The notes under the pieces were generated by a model that saw only the letters and a list, made by a program, of their open reading frames with translations, was not told the DNA's origin and searched no databases. Below, in pieces: positions 38,106 through 46,460 of a stretch of DNA of 56,439 nucleotides. Every line of letters starts with the position of its first letter. The first letter of the stretch is position 1. Origin of the DNA: an uncultured Bacteroidales bacterium (GTDB lineage: Bacteria; Bacteroidota; Bacteroidia; Bacteroidales; P3); assembly GCA_900319865.1 (NCBI GenBank), contig ONQD01000015.1, forward strand, positions 1-56,439. The letters are read 5' to 3'. Both the position numbers and the translations under genes were made by a program.

Positions 38106-40238
38106 CTACGGTCGCACCCAAGTGAAGGTGACTCCGCTGGTGGGCAGATTGGTGCCAGTTTCAATTTCGGTCTGGACAACCAAGGGACATGTAATAGTGC
38201 ATGAATGAGATGTGGCTGATAAATTGAGGCACATGTTGTATTTGCCTGAAAGGGTCGGATAATAGCGAGGACTTCTTGTCAAGTGGCTCATATCAAAGTG
38301 TTCAAGATTGAGACTTGTTAGGTTACTGCAATTCTTGAACATCGCCTGCATATTATCCACGTTGGTAGTATAGAAACTAGATAGGTTGAGGCTTGTTAGG
38401 CTGGAACATCCATCAAACATATTGCTCATATCTGTCACATTCTCGGTGTTGAAGTTGGAGAGGTTGAGGTTTGTCAGGCTCAGGCAATTCCCAAACATAC
38501 CGCCCATATCCGTCACATTTTCGGTGTTGAAGTTGGAGAGGTTGAGGCTTGTCAAGCTGCTACAGCCACTAAACATCGCGCTCATATTTGTCACATTCTC
38601 GGTATTGAAGCTGGAGAGATTAATACTTGTTAAGTTTTCGCAAAAAGCAAACATCCAGCTCATATCCGTCACATTCTCGGTGTTGAAGTAGGAAAGGTTG
38701 AGGCTTGTCAGTCTCCAACAATTCTCAAACATACCGTTCATATTCGTCACATTCTCGGTGTTGAAGTAGGAAAGGTTGAGGCTTGTCAGTCTCAGGCAAT
38801 AACTAAACATCCCGCTCATATCTGTCACATTCTCGGTGTTGAAGTTGGAGAGGTTGAGGCTTGTCAGGCCAATGTCACTGAACATAGCGCTCATATCCGT
38901 CACATTTGCAGTGTTGAAATTGGAGAGGTTGAGGCTTGTCAGGCTGGAACAGCCCGAAAACATATTGCTCATATTCGTCACATTCTCGGTGTTGAAGCTG
39001 GAGAGGTCAAGGCTTGTCAGACTTTGGCAGTTTGAAAACATTAAAGACATATCCGTCACATTCTCGGTGTTGAAGTTAGAGAGGTCAAGGACTGTTAGGC
39101 TTAAGCAGTTATCAAACATCGAAGACATATCCGTCACATTTTCGGTGTTAAACCCGGTTCCAAAATCGATAATAGATAATAAAGGCTCTTCGCCAGGGAT
39201 ACTAAACATTCTCGAACTATTGGGGTTGGCATTTATTTTGCTGGCACTTGTTGTGACCCGCCACACACCTCCATCCAAATTACCATAGATGGGTACGGGA
39301 GAGTTGTTGGTGGAGAGTAGGGTGCCGGAGGTGACACTGCTGTTGTATTCAAACACAACGGATGCGGCATTAACAGGAATGGCATTTCTAAATGTTGGGC
39401 CATCCACCAGCTCGGCTGGAGAGTCTTCGGTCAGACTTGTTACATTTAGCGTCACAGTGGTGATGGTGTTTTGATCCAATGATACGTCCTCTTTGGGCAG
39501 GGAGAACATATAGCCGTCGGTGGTATACAATGAGATGGTGATATTGTTGGTAGAGAAGGCTGGCATCACGATGTCGAAGGTGCTGGTGCCACGTGCCTCG
39601 ACAGTGGCAGGGCAGTCGTTGGTGAAAGCCAGGTTTACGTTGTTCTGCGCGTTAGAGGATAGGGTGATGCAGTCGGAGGTCTGTCCGGTGACCGTGGCGG
39701 TGCCGGCACCGCTGAGTTTGGCCGTTTGGGCCTGCATTTTAATGTTGCGCAGTGGAAGTTCTTGATTCAATGAGTTGCTGACAATTACGCGCACGATGGA
39801 ACAGAGGTTGTAAAACTGCAAGGTGCTGCCAGTAGTGATGTATGCACCCATCGGCACGTCCACCAATTGGTGGCTACCCACCAGCTGGTATTGCTGCGTG
39901 GCGGGCAGGGTGACAGGAATAGAGCTGCTATTGCTAATGTCGGTTCCATCAGGCACGATGCTGGCGGGGAAGATGGCGCGATAGGCATTAGAGGAGACCA
40001 CGTTCTCGATACGAGCAGTGGCTCCAGTTGCCGCCATGATGGGATAAGCAGTAGTGTTGATATAGACTTCATCGCCGTTGTGCCAGCAGGGGGTGTGGTC
40101 GTCGATATAGACCTTGTTGTCGGCGGGATTTTGTATCACGGCACCCAAGGTGACGGTGCCTTCTTCTTTTTTGCAGCCGGTGACAAAGGTTGCCATCAGG
40201 GTAGCAAAGATGGTGAGATAGAAATATCGTTGTTTCAT
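38106..40238 (-). CDS. Fimbrillin-like lipoprotein with DUF285 (BspA-type) leucine-rich repeats
   Basis: 710 residues; signal peptide with lipobox FVTGC at Cys22. Residues about 25-330 form a fimbrillin-type domain (WHNGDEVYI, IFPASIVPDG, LPATQQYQL, PMGAYITTG, LQFYNLCSIVRV) clearly related in layout to that of the 3332-4939 protein. From about 360 to 650 there are 11 tandem 26-residue DUF285 repeats of type FNTENVTDMSxMFxxCxSL followed by TSLNLSN; the fourth copy is one residue shorter (SDIGL). A short C-terminal cap follows. DUF285 repeats are found in surface adhesins of the BspA group. Start at 40238 opens the signal peptide. Stop is 35 nt from the four-hairpin element. Confidence 0.9.
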   Translation of the reverse strand: MKQRYFYLTIFATLMATFVTGCKKEEGTVTLGAVIQNPADNKVYIDDHTPCWHNGDEVYINTTAYPIMAATGATARIENVVSSNAYRAIFPASIVPDGTDISNSSSIPVTLPATQQYQLVGSHQLVDVPMGAYITTGSTLQFYNLCSIVRVIVSNSLNQELPLRNIKMQAQTAKLSGAGTATVTGQTSDCITLSSNAQNNVNLAFTNDCPATVEARGTSTFDIVMPAFSTNNITISLYTTDGYMFSLPKEDVSLDQNTITTVTLNVTSLTEDSPAELVDGPTFRNAIPVNAASVVFEYNSSVTSGTLLSTNNSPVPIYGNLDGGVWRVTTSASKINANPNSSRMFSIPGEEPLLSIIDFGTGFNTENVTDMSSMFDNCLSLTVLDLSNFNTENVTDMSLMFSNCQSLTSLDLSSFNTENVTNMSNMFSGCSSLTSLNLSNFNTANVTDMSAMFSDIGLTSLNLSNFNTENVTDMSGMFSYCLRLTSLNLSYFNTENVTNMNGMFENCWRLTSLNLSYFNTENVTDMSWMFAFCENLTSINLSSFNTENVTNMSAMFSGCSSLTSLNLSNFNTENVTDMGGMFGNCLSLTNLNLSNFNTENVTDMSNMFDGCSSLTSLNLSSFYTTNVDNMQAMFKNCSNLTSLNLEHFDMSHLTRSPRYYPTLSGKYNMCLNLSATSHSCTITCPLVVQTEIETGTNLPTSGVTFTWVRP

Positions 40239-40270
40239 TTGATTCTTGTTTTTTGTTTTTACTACTTGTG

Positions 40271-40513
40271 TTAATTGTCCCAAGAGCCGGAACCGAAGCT
40301 GTTGTTGGAGAAGGATGAGCCTCCTGTCCAGTCGCCATCGCCGAAGGGGCTGGTGGATGAAGCGGAGGACGGATTGTCCCACGAATCACTGCCGAAGGGT
40401 TCTAATAGCATTTCCGACCGGATGGTGAAAGACTGTTGCATCCCATTCTCCACTCTAAAAGTGACGGATTTCACTTTTGGAGGGTCATAGTTGAGCTTGT
40501 ATTTTTTGTACAT
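40271..40513 (-). CDS. Small protein preceding the DUF285 lipoprotein
   Basis: 80 residues from ATG 40513 (MYKKYKLNYDPPKVKSV), no signal peptide, with a Ser/Gly/Asp/Trp-rich tail in which SDSWDN, GDGDWTGG and SGSWDN recur. The stop is 32 nt before the lipoprotein start. Position, size and the Y-D-x-P opening parallel the small ORF at 3130-3303. An in-frame ATG at 40549 is less likely because it precedes the Tyr/Lys-rich opening common to both. Function unknown. Confidence 0.6.
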   Translation of the reverse strand: MYKKYKLNYDPPKVKSVTFRVENGMQQSFTIRSEMLLEPFGSDSWDNPSSASSTSPFGDGDWTGGSSFSNNSFGSGSWDN

Positions 40514-40576
40514 AGGCAAATAATAATTTGTTCTGCCCCAAGTCTCCAACAGGCAGCATAAAAAAAGGCATGAGAC

Positions 40577-40783
40577 TTATGTGCTCATGTCCGTCTTATC
40601 TGAGGTATCGCCAAACACCTTTACGGGAACGGGGTTTAAAGAACATATCTCACGCCTGAGGATATGCCGTTGGCGTGAGAGCCAATTGCATACACAACAA
40701 GCGAAAGCAAAAATGCTCAATCCTCCCGTATGAATTTTGGCGAATTCCAGATAAAGGACAATATCGCAATGCTTTTCTTGCAA
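40577..40783 (-). CDS. Possible leader ORF of the DUF285 operon
   Basis: A 68-codon frame starting with TTG about 25-30 nt after the expected transcription start. It has a charged opening (LQEKHCDIVLYLEF), a hydrophobic Cys-rich core (LSIFAFACCVCNW) and a polar end (NPVPVKVFGDTSDKTDM). It contains the 40648-40680 hairpin. Its place between promoter and small ORF matches the leader ORF at 2948-3076. No start better than TTG is available and translation is unproven. Confidence 0.3.
   Translation of the reverse strand: MQEKHCDIVLYLEFAKIHTGGLSIFAFACCVCNWLSRQRHILRREICSLNPVPVKVFGDTSDKTDMST
40648..40680 (-). promoter_or_regulatory. Stem-loop in the leader of the DUF285 operon
   Basis: TCTCACGCC and GGCGTGAGA form a perfect 9-bp stem around 15 nt. 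It is inside the ~290-nt leader and has no T-run after it in the transcribed direction, so it looks regulatory rather than a terminator. Confidence 0.55.
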
Positions 40784-40813
40784 AACAGCTTACTTTTCTC
40801 TTGTAAGCGGTTG

Positions 40814-40821
40814 CAAAAATA
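40814..40821 (-). promoter_or_regulatory. -7 box (TATTTTTG) for the DUF285 operon
   Basis: Minus-strand TAnnTTTG match; the transcript would run about 290 nt before the small ORF start at 40513. Confidence 0.6.
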
Positions 40822-40917
40822 CATATTTTTTTCGATATAGCATGTTTTTTTTTGGTGGATGTTTATTTTATTGGTGCGGTGGCGATAGTTTTTGCCTGCT
40901 ATGTCGTTTTTTTTGTT

Positions 40918-40925
40918 TATCTTTG
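40918..40925 (+). promoter_or_regulatory. -7 box (TATCTTTG) for the IMPACT-family gene
   Basis: Exact TAnnTTTG match 67 nt before the ATG at 40993. Confidence 0.65.
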
Positions 40926-40992
40926 CATTGCATTCTATAGCTATGGGCGAAAGCCTTAGAGCTTAATAATAAAGTAGTTTTTGACAGCCACG

Positions 40993-41595
40993 ATGTTCGA
41001 CGACACCTATCGTACCATTAAAGGCCCTGCTGAGGGGCTTTACAAGGAGAAGGGCAGCAAGTTCCTTGCCTTTGCTTTCCCTGTGCGCAGCACCGACGAG
41101 GTGAAGCAGCACTTGGAGGCACTGCGTAAAGAGTACTTCGATGCCCGGCACCATTGTTATGCCTATATCTTGGGACCCACGAAGGACGTTTACAGGGTAA
41201 ACGACGACGGAGAACCCTCGGGCACTGGTGGCCGTCCTATACATGGGCAGTTGCTCTCGGCCGACCTGACCGACACGCTCATTGTGGTGGTGCGCTACTT
41301 TGGCGGGGTGCTATTGGGTGCCTCGGGACTGGCCAACGCATACAAGACGGCGGCCCGCGACGCGATAGAGCATGCTGAGATAGTGGAGAAGACCATCGAT
41401 GTGCGGTACCGTCTGCAATTTGAGTATGTGCTGATGAACGACGTGATGCGGATAGTGAAAGAGTTCGGTCTTACTCCGATGAACCAAGACTACAACCTTG
41501 ATTGCAGATTGGAATTGTCGGTACGCCAATCACAGAGTGTCAGACTATATGACGCACTGGCGAAACTGAGAGCTGTGACCATAGAGACACTGTAG
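40993..41595 (+). CDS. YigZ / IMPACT family protein
   Basis: 200 residues. UPF0029 N-terminal domain with KEKGSKFLAFAFPV, the conserved DARHHCYAYILG and the DDGEPSGTGGRPIHGQL signature, then VVVRYFGGVLLGASGLANAY. A C-terminal DUF1949 domain follows (FEYVLMNDVMRIVKEF...). The family binds the ribosome or modulates translation in other organisms, but the bacterial role is not settled. A TTG at 40981 would add four residues; the ATG at 40993 is preferred. Followed after 78 nt by the helicase, which has its own promoter. Confidence 0.9.
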   Translation: MFDDTYRTIKGPAEGLYKEKGSKFLAFAFPVRSTDEVKQHLEALRKEYFDARHHCYAYILGPTKDVYRVNDDGEPSGTGGRPIHGQLLSADLTDTLIVVVRYFGGVLLGASGLANAYKTAARDAIEHAEIVEKTIDVRYRLQFEYVLMNDVMRIVKEFGLTPMNQDYNLDCRLELSVRQSQSVRLYDALAKLRAVTIETL

Positions 41596-41642
41596 GCTGA
41601 GAGGCTGGAAAAATAAGGATTGTTTATTTCGAGAAAAAATAG

Positions 41643-41650
41643 TATCTTTG
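41643..41650 (+). promoter_or_regulatory. -7 box (TATCTTTG) for the UvrD-type helicase gene
   Basis: Exact TAnnTTTG match 23 nt upstream of the ATG at 41674. Confidence 0.7.
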
Positions 41651-41673
41651 CAACGCTTTTTCTGTATATTGAT

Positions 41674-44019
41674 ATGAGCAAACTGCTTGAACAACTGAAC
41701 GAACACCAACGGGAGGCCGCTGAGTGCACCGAGGGACCGGTGATGATAATAGCCGGGGCCGGAAGTGGCAAGACGCGTACCTTGACCTATAGAATAGCCC
41801 ACCTGATGGAACTTGGGGTGGACCCTTTTAGTATTTTGGCCCTCACTTTCACCAACAAGGCCGCCGCCGAGATGAAAGAGAGAATTATGAAACTGGTTGG
41901 GAGCGAGGCCCGCAACTTGTGGATGGGTACGTTCCATTCCGTGTTTGCAAGGATATTGCGCTCGGAGGCCACCAAACTGGGATATATCAACACCTTTACC
42001 ATATACGACAACGACGACAGCAAATCGGCAATCAAACAGATAGTTAAGGCACAGAATCTGGATCCCAAGACCTACAGCCCGGGGTTTGTGCTGAGCCGCA
42101 TATCGATGGCCAAGAGCAACCTGCTTTCGCCCGAGGATTATGCCAACAACGCTGAGATACAACAGACAGACAAGGATGCCCGCCGTCCCATGATAGGCGA
42201 GATATACAGGTTGTACAATCACAGGCTGCGCAATGCTATGGCAATGGATTTTGACGACTTGCTCTTTAATATGAATATCCTTTTGCGCGATTTCCCCGAT
42301 GTGTTGCTGAAATATCAGAACCGTTTCAGATATATCATGGTGGACGAGTATCAGGACACAAACTACTCGCAGTACCTGATTGTAAAGAAGCTGGCTGCCC
42401 GTTTCCAGAATATATGCGTGGTGGGCGATGATGCTCAAAGTATCTATGCCTTCCGCGGTGCCAACATCCAGAATATATTTAACTTCCGCCATGACTATCC
42501 CAATCTGCACCTCTTCAAGCTGGAGCAGAACTACCGTTCGACAAAGATGATAGTGAATGCTGCCAATTCGATTATAGCCAACAATGTGGAACAGATAGAG
42601 AAAGAGATTTGGACAGACAATGCCGAGGGTGGACGTATCACGCTGCTGCGAGCGGCAGACGAACGGGAAGAGGGGCGGCTGGTGGCCGACTCGATACAGC
42701 AGGCACGGCTGAGCGACGATTTGGACTATAAGTCGTTTGCCATATTGTACCGCACTAATGTGCAGTCGCGTGCTATGGAAGAGGCTTTGCGGAGGGCGGA
42801 GGTGCCATATAGGATATATCAGGGACTATCGTTCTATGGCCGAAAGGAGATTAAGGATGTGCTGGCCTATATGCGCCTGGTGGTGAACAACTACGACGAC
42901 GAGTCGTTGCTGCGCATTATCAACTATCCGGCAAGAGGAATAGGGCAGACCACGATGGACAAGGTAAGGGTGGCCGCTGCAGACAACGATATAGCCGTAT
43001 GGACTGTGCTGGAGAACCTGCCGAGGTTTGGATTGGGGCTGAACAGCGGAGTGTTGCAGAAGGTGAATGAGTTTGTAATGATGATAAAGCGATTCACATC
43101 GCTGCTACCCAACACCAGTGCCTACGATTTGGCGAAACAGATAGTTTATGGGTCGGGGATTGTCACTTTGCTGCGTAATGACGATGACCCGGATAACCCC
43201 AACCGAATAGAGAATATCGAGGAGCTGTTGAACGGTGTGAATGAGTTTTGCGAGAAAGAGGATCAGTTTGCAGAAGAGGAGGGTGAGACGGAAGTAGAAC
43301 TGTCGGGCCTCCGAACACTGGATCAGTTTCTCCAACAGGTGTTGTTGCTCACATCGGAGGATAAGGGTGAGGATAAGGATGCCGACAAGGTGCAGATGAT
43401 GACCATCCATGCTGCCAAGGGATTGGAGTTTCCATACGTATATGTGGTGGGCATGGAGGAGAATTTGTTCCCCTCGGCCATGTCCATATCGTCGCGGCAG
43501 GAATTGGAAGAGGAGCGCCGGCTGTTTTATGTGGCAGTGACGCGGGCGGAGAAGCAGCTAACGCTGTCGTATGCTTTGACGCGGTATCAGTATGGCAGTC
43601 CATCATGTCAGGAGCTGAGCCGTTTTGTGGAAGAAATCGACAGAAGGTATATTGAGATACCGCAGAAGAAAAGTGCTTTCCCCAAAGTGGGTGAGCTGCC
43701 CAAGGCATTCCAGTCGGTGAAAGGAGTGAAGTGGTCGCCCGAGGCCGAGAAGGGATTTAAACGGAAAGAATCAGTGCAGCCCCAAGCTCCCAGGCGGCTG
43801 AAACCGGTGTCGAGCCCCAAGGGGCCTACGGTGCCCAATAATCCGGCAGAAATAATGGCAATACAGGTAGGCATGAAGGTGAGTCATGCCAAATTCGGTA
43901 TTGGCAAAGTATTGTCGGTGGAAGGTAGCGGCACAGACCGGAAGGCCGTAATATTCTTCGAAAATCTGGGACAGAAGACCATGATGCTTCAGTATGCCAA
44001 ACTGACGGTGGTGGAGTGA
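41674..44019 (+). CDS. uvrD: UvrD/PcrA-type ATP-dependent DNA helicase
   Basis: 781 residues, superfamily 1A 3'-5' helicase for repair and replication. Motif Q region LNEHQREA; Walker A AGAGSGKT (residues 28-34); motif Ia TFTNKAAAEMKER; motif II VDEYQDTN; motif III VVGDDAQSIYAFRGA; motif IV NYRST; motif V TIHAAKGLEFPYVYVVG and motif VI FYVAVTRAEKQL. The C-terminal ~60 residues form a small beta-rich Tudor-like tail (VSHAKFGIGKVLSVEG), as in PcrA/UvrD. The upstream extension overlaps the promoter; ATG 41674 is used. dtd follows after 45 nt. PcrA is an equally valid name. Confidence 0.95.
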   Translation: MSKLLEQLNEHQREAAECTEGPVMIIAGAGSGKTRTLTYRIAHLMELGVDPFSILALTFTNKAAAEMKERIMKLVGSEARNLWMGTFHSVFARILRSEATKLGYINTFTIYDNDDSKSAIKQIVKAQNLDPKTYSPGFVLSRISMAKSNLLSPEDYANNAEIQQTDKDARRPMIGEIYRLYNHRLRNAMAMDFDDLLFNMNILLRDFPDVLLKYQNRFRYIMVDEYQDTNYSQYLIVKKLAARFQNICVVGDDAQSIYAFRGANIQNIFNFRHDYPNLHLFKLEQNYRSTKMIVNAANSIIANNVEQIEKEIWTDNAEGGRITLLRAADEREEGRLVADSIQQARLSDDLDYKSFAILYRTNVQSRAMEEALRRAEVPYRIYQGLSFYGRKEIKDVLAYMRLVVNNYDDESLLRIINYPARGIGQTTMDKVRVAAADNDIAVWTVLENLPRFGLGLNSGVLQKVNEFVMMIKRFTSLLPNTSAYDLAKQIVYGSGIVTLLRNDDDPDNPNRIENIEELLNGVNEFCEKEDQFAEEEGETEVELSGLRTLDQFLQQVLLLTSEDKGEDKDADKVQMMTIHAAKGLEFPYVYVVGMEENLFPSAMSISSRQELEEERRLFYVAVTRAEKQLTLSYALTRYQYGSPSCQELSRFVEEIDRRYIEIPQKKSAFPKVGELPKAFQSVKGVKWSPEAEKGFKRKESVQPQAPRRLKPVSSPKGPTVPNNPAEIMAIQVGMKVSHAKFGIGKVLSVEGSGTDRKAVIFFENLGQKTMMLQYAKLTVVE

Positions 44020-44064
44020 GGAGATAGAGAGCGTAATGTTTAATTATTAATACACAAAAAGCAG

Positions 44065-44526
44065 ATGCGTGTAGTGTTGCAACGTTGCAAAGAGGCCTCT
44101 GTTACTATTGCTGGAGAATTGAAGAGCGCAATAGGGGAGGGGATGTTGATATTGCTTGGCATAGAAGATGCCGACAGGGATGAAGATATAGACTGGTTGT
44201 GCAAAAAGATAGTCTCATTGCGTATTTTTGATGATGCCAACGGGGTGATGAACATTCCCATCACCGAAGTGGCAGGGGGTGGCATATTGTTGGTGAGCCA
44301 GTTCACGCTGATGGCCAGCACGCGTAAGGGCAACCGACCCAGTTACATCCGTGCCTCGAAACCCGATTTCGCAGTGCCCATGTACGAGAAGTTCATTGCC
44401 CGATTGACGGAGATGTTTGGCAAGGAGGTGAAAACAGGAGTGTTCGGAGCCAATATGCAGGTGGCTCTGGTGAACGATGGTCCAGTAACCATTGTGATGG
44501 ACTCCCACTTGCGCGAGAGTTTCTAA
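44065..44526 (+). CDS. dtd: D-aminoacyl-tRNA deacylase
   Basis: 153 residues, the full family length. Hydrolyses D-aminoacyl-tRNA (and Gly-tRNA-Ala) to protect translation. Signatures: MRVVLQRCKEASVTI start, the SQFTL catalytic loop motif (LLVSQFTLMAS), RPSYIRAS, and near the end the Gly-cisPro-like NDGPVT that recognises the amino acid. It follows the helicase and ends only 5 nt from the end of the converging yccF gene. Confidence 0.96.
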   Translation: MRVVLQRCKEASVTIAGELKSAIGEGMLILLGIEDADRDEDIDWLCKKIVSLRIFDDANGVMNIPITEVAGGGILLVSQFTLMASTRKGNRPSYIRASKPDFAVPMYEKFIARLTEMFGKEVKTGVFGANMQVALVNDGPVTIVMDSHLRESF

Positions 44527-44531
44527 GAATA

Positions 44532-44900
44532 TCAGTCGATTTCCCTTCCAAATGGCGTGAAGGCTATGCCGGCCAATTTGAAATGCTGTCGGCCAAAGGG
44601 GATACCGATAATGGTGATATAGAACAGCACGCCCAATAATAAATGGGAAAGAGCGAGCCAGAGTCCGCCTATAAAGAACCAAAGTACATTCATGAATGTG
44701 TTGAGGCAGCCGGAGTTTTGCCCGGTTTTGCGGACATTGTGGCCGAAAGGCCAAAGGGCTAAGACCCCCAGTTTGAAGATTTGTAGTCCGAAGGGGATTC
44801 CGATAATGGTGATACAAAGGGCCAGGCCCGAGGTGAAGTAGCCTAACGCCAGTTCCAGCCCTCCAAAGAGTACCCAGATGATGTTTCCAACGGTTTTCAT
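44532..44900 (-). CDS. YccF domain inner-membrane protein
   Basis: 122 residues with two copies of the YccF unit: NIIWVLFGG...TIIGIPFGLQIFKL (first half) and NVLWFFIGG...TIIGIPFGRQHFKL (second half). Each has two hydrophobic segments, giving about four membrane passes. Function unknown. ATG start overlaps the prmC stop by 4 nt, so translation may be coupled. Last gene of the rnhA-pnuC-prmC-yccF operon. Confidence 0.93.
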   Translation of the reverse strand: MKTVGNIIWVLFGGLELALGYFTSGLALCITIIGIPFGLQIFKLGVLALWPFGHNVRKTGQNSGCLNTFMNVLWFFIGGLWLALSHLLLGVLFYITIIGIPFGRQHFKLAGIAFTPFGREID

Positions 44901-45811
44901 GATAATGGTGTGATTATGTTATGTTGTGCTATGATACAACGGTCTTTGCCCCGGAAGTCTTGAAGTAGGCGGGAAGTGAAGCCGATGGTGTTAAGCAGAT
45001 GACATGTTTGGAGGGAGAGAAATTCGTTTATCTCTAATGCCAGAATTCCGTTCGGGGCAAGATGATGAATGGCCCAATGACCTATGTGACGGTAGAAGAC
45101 CAGAGGGTCTTCGTCGGGCACAAACAGGGCACAGGAAGGTTCGTATTCGGTGACGTTGGCTGACATTTGGCAACGCTCAGATTGCCTTACATAGGGCGGG
45201 TTGCTGATGATAAGGTCGAATGAGCCAGAGAGTGAGTCCATAGATTCCTCGGAGAGAACATCGATTGGAAGGAACTCTATCTCGGTATGATTGGAAGTGG
45301 CGTTTTTTCGAGCCATTCCCAGTGCCGGGTGGGATAGGTCTATGGCGGTGACTTGGCTTTGAGGAAGGAGGTGTTTTAATGCAATGGCGATGCATCCGCT
45401 TCCTGTGCATAGGTCAATAATTTTTAAAGGAAAGGTAGTTTGAGGCTGGTGAGAGATTATCTCCACCACTTGAGATACAATCTCCTCGGTTTCGGGGCGG
45501 GGAATAAGCACATCGGGTGATACATCGATGCGTAATCCACAGAATGCAGTATGACCGATTATGTGTTGTATCGGGCGGAAACGCTTGAGGTCTTCCAGTG
45601 CCCAATGCATTTTCAGCAAGTCGGATTGGTTGATGGTGGAATCTCTGTTCAGAAGAAAATGAGCCTTATCCCAACCAAGGTATTCTTCGAACAGGATTCC
45701 CACAAACATGCCAATTTCCCCGTCGGGATAGCAATCGCGCAAATCCGTGTGGAAAAAACGCTCTATGTCGCGTACACGGTTGGAAGGGAAACGCATGTGG
45801 GTGGTGTTCAT
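44897..45811 (-). CDS. prmC: Peptide chain release factor N5-glutamine methyltransferase
   Basis: 304 residues. N-terminal helical release-factor-binding domain to about 95, then a Rossmann MTase: ISPDVLIPRPETEEIV, SAM motif LKIIDLCTGSGCIAIALK, and catalytic NPPYVR (residues about 198-203) that holds the glutamine. Methylates the GGQ of RF1 and RF2. The ATG at 45811 is used; an inner ATG at 45796 is possible. Separated by 9 nt from pnuC upstream and overlapping yccF downstream. Confidence 0.94.
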   Translation of the reverse strand: MNTTHMRFPSNRVRDIERFFHTDLRDCYPDGEIGMFVGILFEEYLGWDKAHFLLNRDSTINQSDLLKMHWALEDLKRFRPIQHIIGHTAFCGLRIDVSPDVLIPRPETEEIVSQVVEIISHQPQTTFPLKIIDLCTGSGCIAIALKHLLPQSQVTAIDLSHPALGMARKNATSNHTEIEFLPIDVLSEESMDSLSGSFDLIISNPPYVRQSERCQMSANVTEYEPSCALFVPDEDPLVFYRHIGHWAIHHLAPNGILALEINEFLSLQTCHLLNTIGFTSRLLQDFRGKDRCIIAQHNIITPLS

Positions 45812-45820
45812 GGGTGTGTA

Positions 45821-46429
45821 TCAGCTAATTCCAGTTCTTTCTGCCTGGGCTTTTTCTTGTTTTATTTTACGATATGCCTTGATAAAGGTGATGAAGCCGA
45901 AAGTAGATGTGATGAGGAAAATACCACTGATAAACAGCCATTGATAGTTGCCGCCGATTATGCCAAGGGGTATGTATATGGCATCGCAAATCAGGTAACA
46001 TATCCATGCGTTGATGTCCTTGCGCACCATAAGGAAGGTGGCTACGGCTTGCAAGGATGTGATAGCGCAGTCGAGTACGGGAAGGTTGGATTTCAGCACC
46101 TGGGCATCGAAATAGTAAACGGCAGCAGTGAGCCCGACTACCACCAGCAATGGCCATAAAGGATTGCCCCAACAGATGGTTCGTTTGTTGTCCTCCTCTT
46201 TCTTTTTCCAGATGAAGACACCTCCTATCGATGCTGCAATGCTGTAGACTTGAAATGCCAGACTCATGTATAAACGGTCGGAGAGGAAATTATAGCATAG
46301 GATAAGTCCGGTCACAATGCCGAGTATCCACGTCCAGCGATTGCCTCTTGCGGCAAGATATACTGTGGCAATTTGAGCCACAACGATGACGACGGTAAGA
46401 ATGGAATGAAGTATGGTTTGAAAATCCAT
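45821..46429 (-). CDS. pnuC: PnuC-like nicotinamide riboside / NMN transporter
   Basis: 202 residues with about seven hydrophobic segments. Family motifs: RGNRWTWILGIVTGL, AFQVYSIAASIGGVFIW, LDCAITSLQAVATFLMVRK, INAWICYLICDAIYIPLG. The last stretch, with W and two acidic positions, is where the pyridine nucleoside binds in PnuC. Predicted to take up nicotinamide riboside for NAD salvage, though some Bacteroidota paralogues import other vitamin precursors such as thiamine; no riboswitch is seen near it to decide. Start ATG 46429 chosen over the upstream frame, which overlaps the RNase H gene. Confidence 0.88.
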   Translation of the reverse strand: MDFQTILHSILTVVIVVAQIATVYLAARGNRWTWILGIVTGLILCYNFLSDRLYMSLAFQVYSIAASIGGVFIWKKKEEDNKRTICWGNPLWPLLVVVGLTAAVYYFDAQVLKSNLPVLDCAITSLQAVATFLMVRKDINAWICYLICDAIYIPLGIIGGNYQWLFISGIFLITSTFGFITFIKAYRKIKQEKAQAERTGIS

Positions 46430-46460
46430 ATTGTTTGTTTGTTGAGTTATTGTATTCTTG

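Noticed and set aside
38400-39170. Regular 78-bp direct repeats that could suggest a CRISPR array
   Set aside because: Repeats are in frame, encode DUF285 units with no unique spacers, and lie inside a single long gene.
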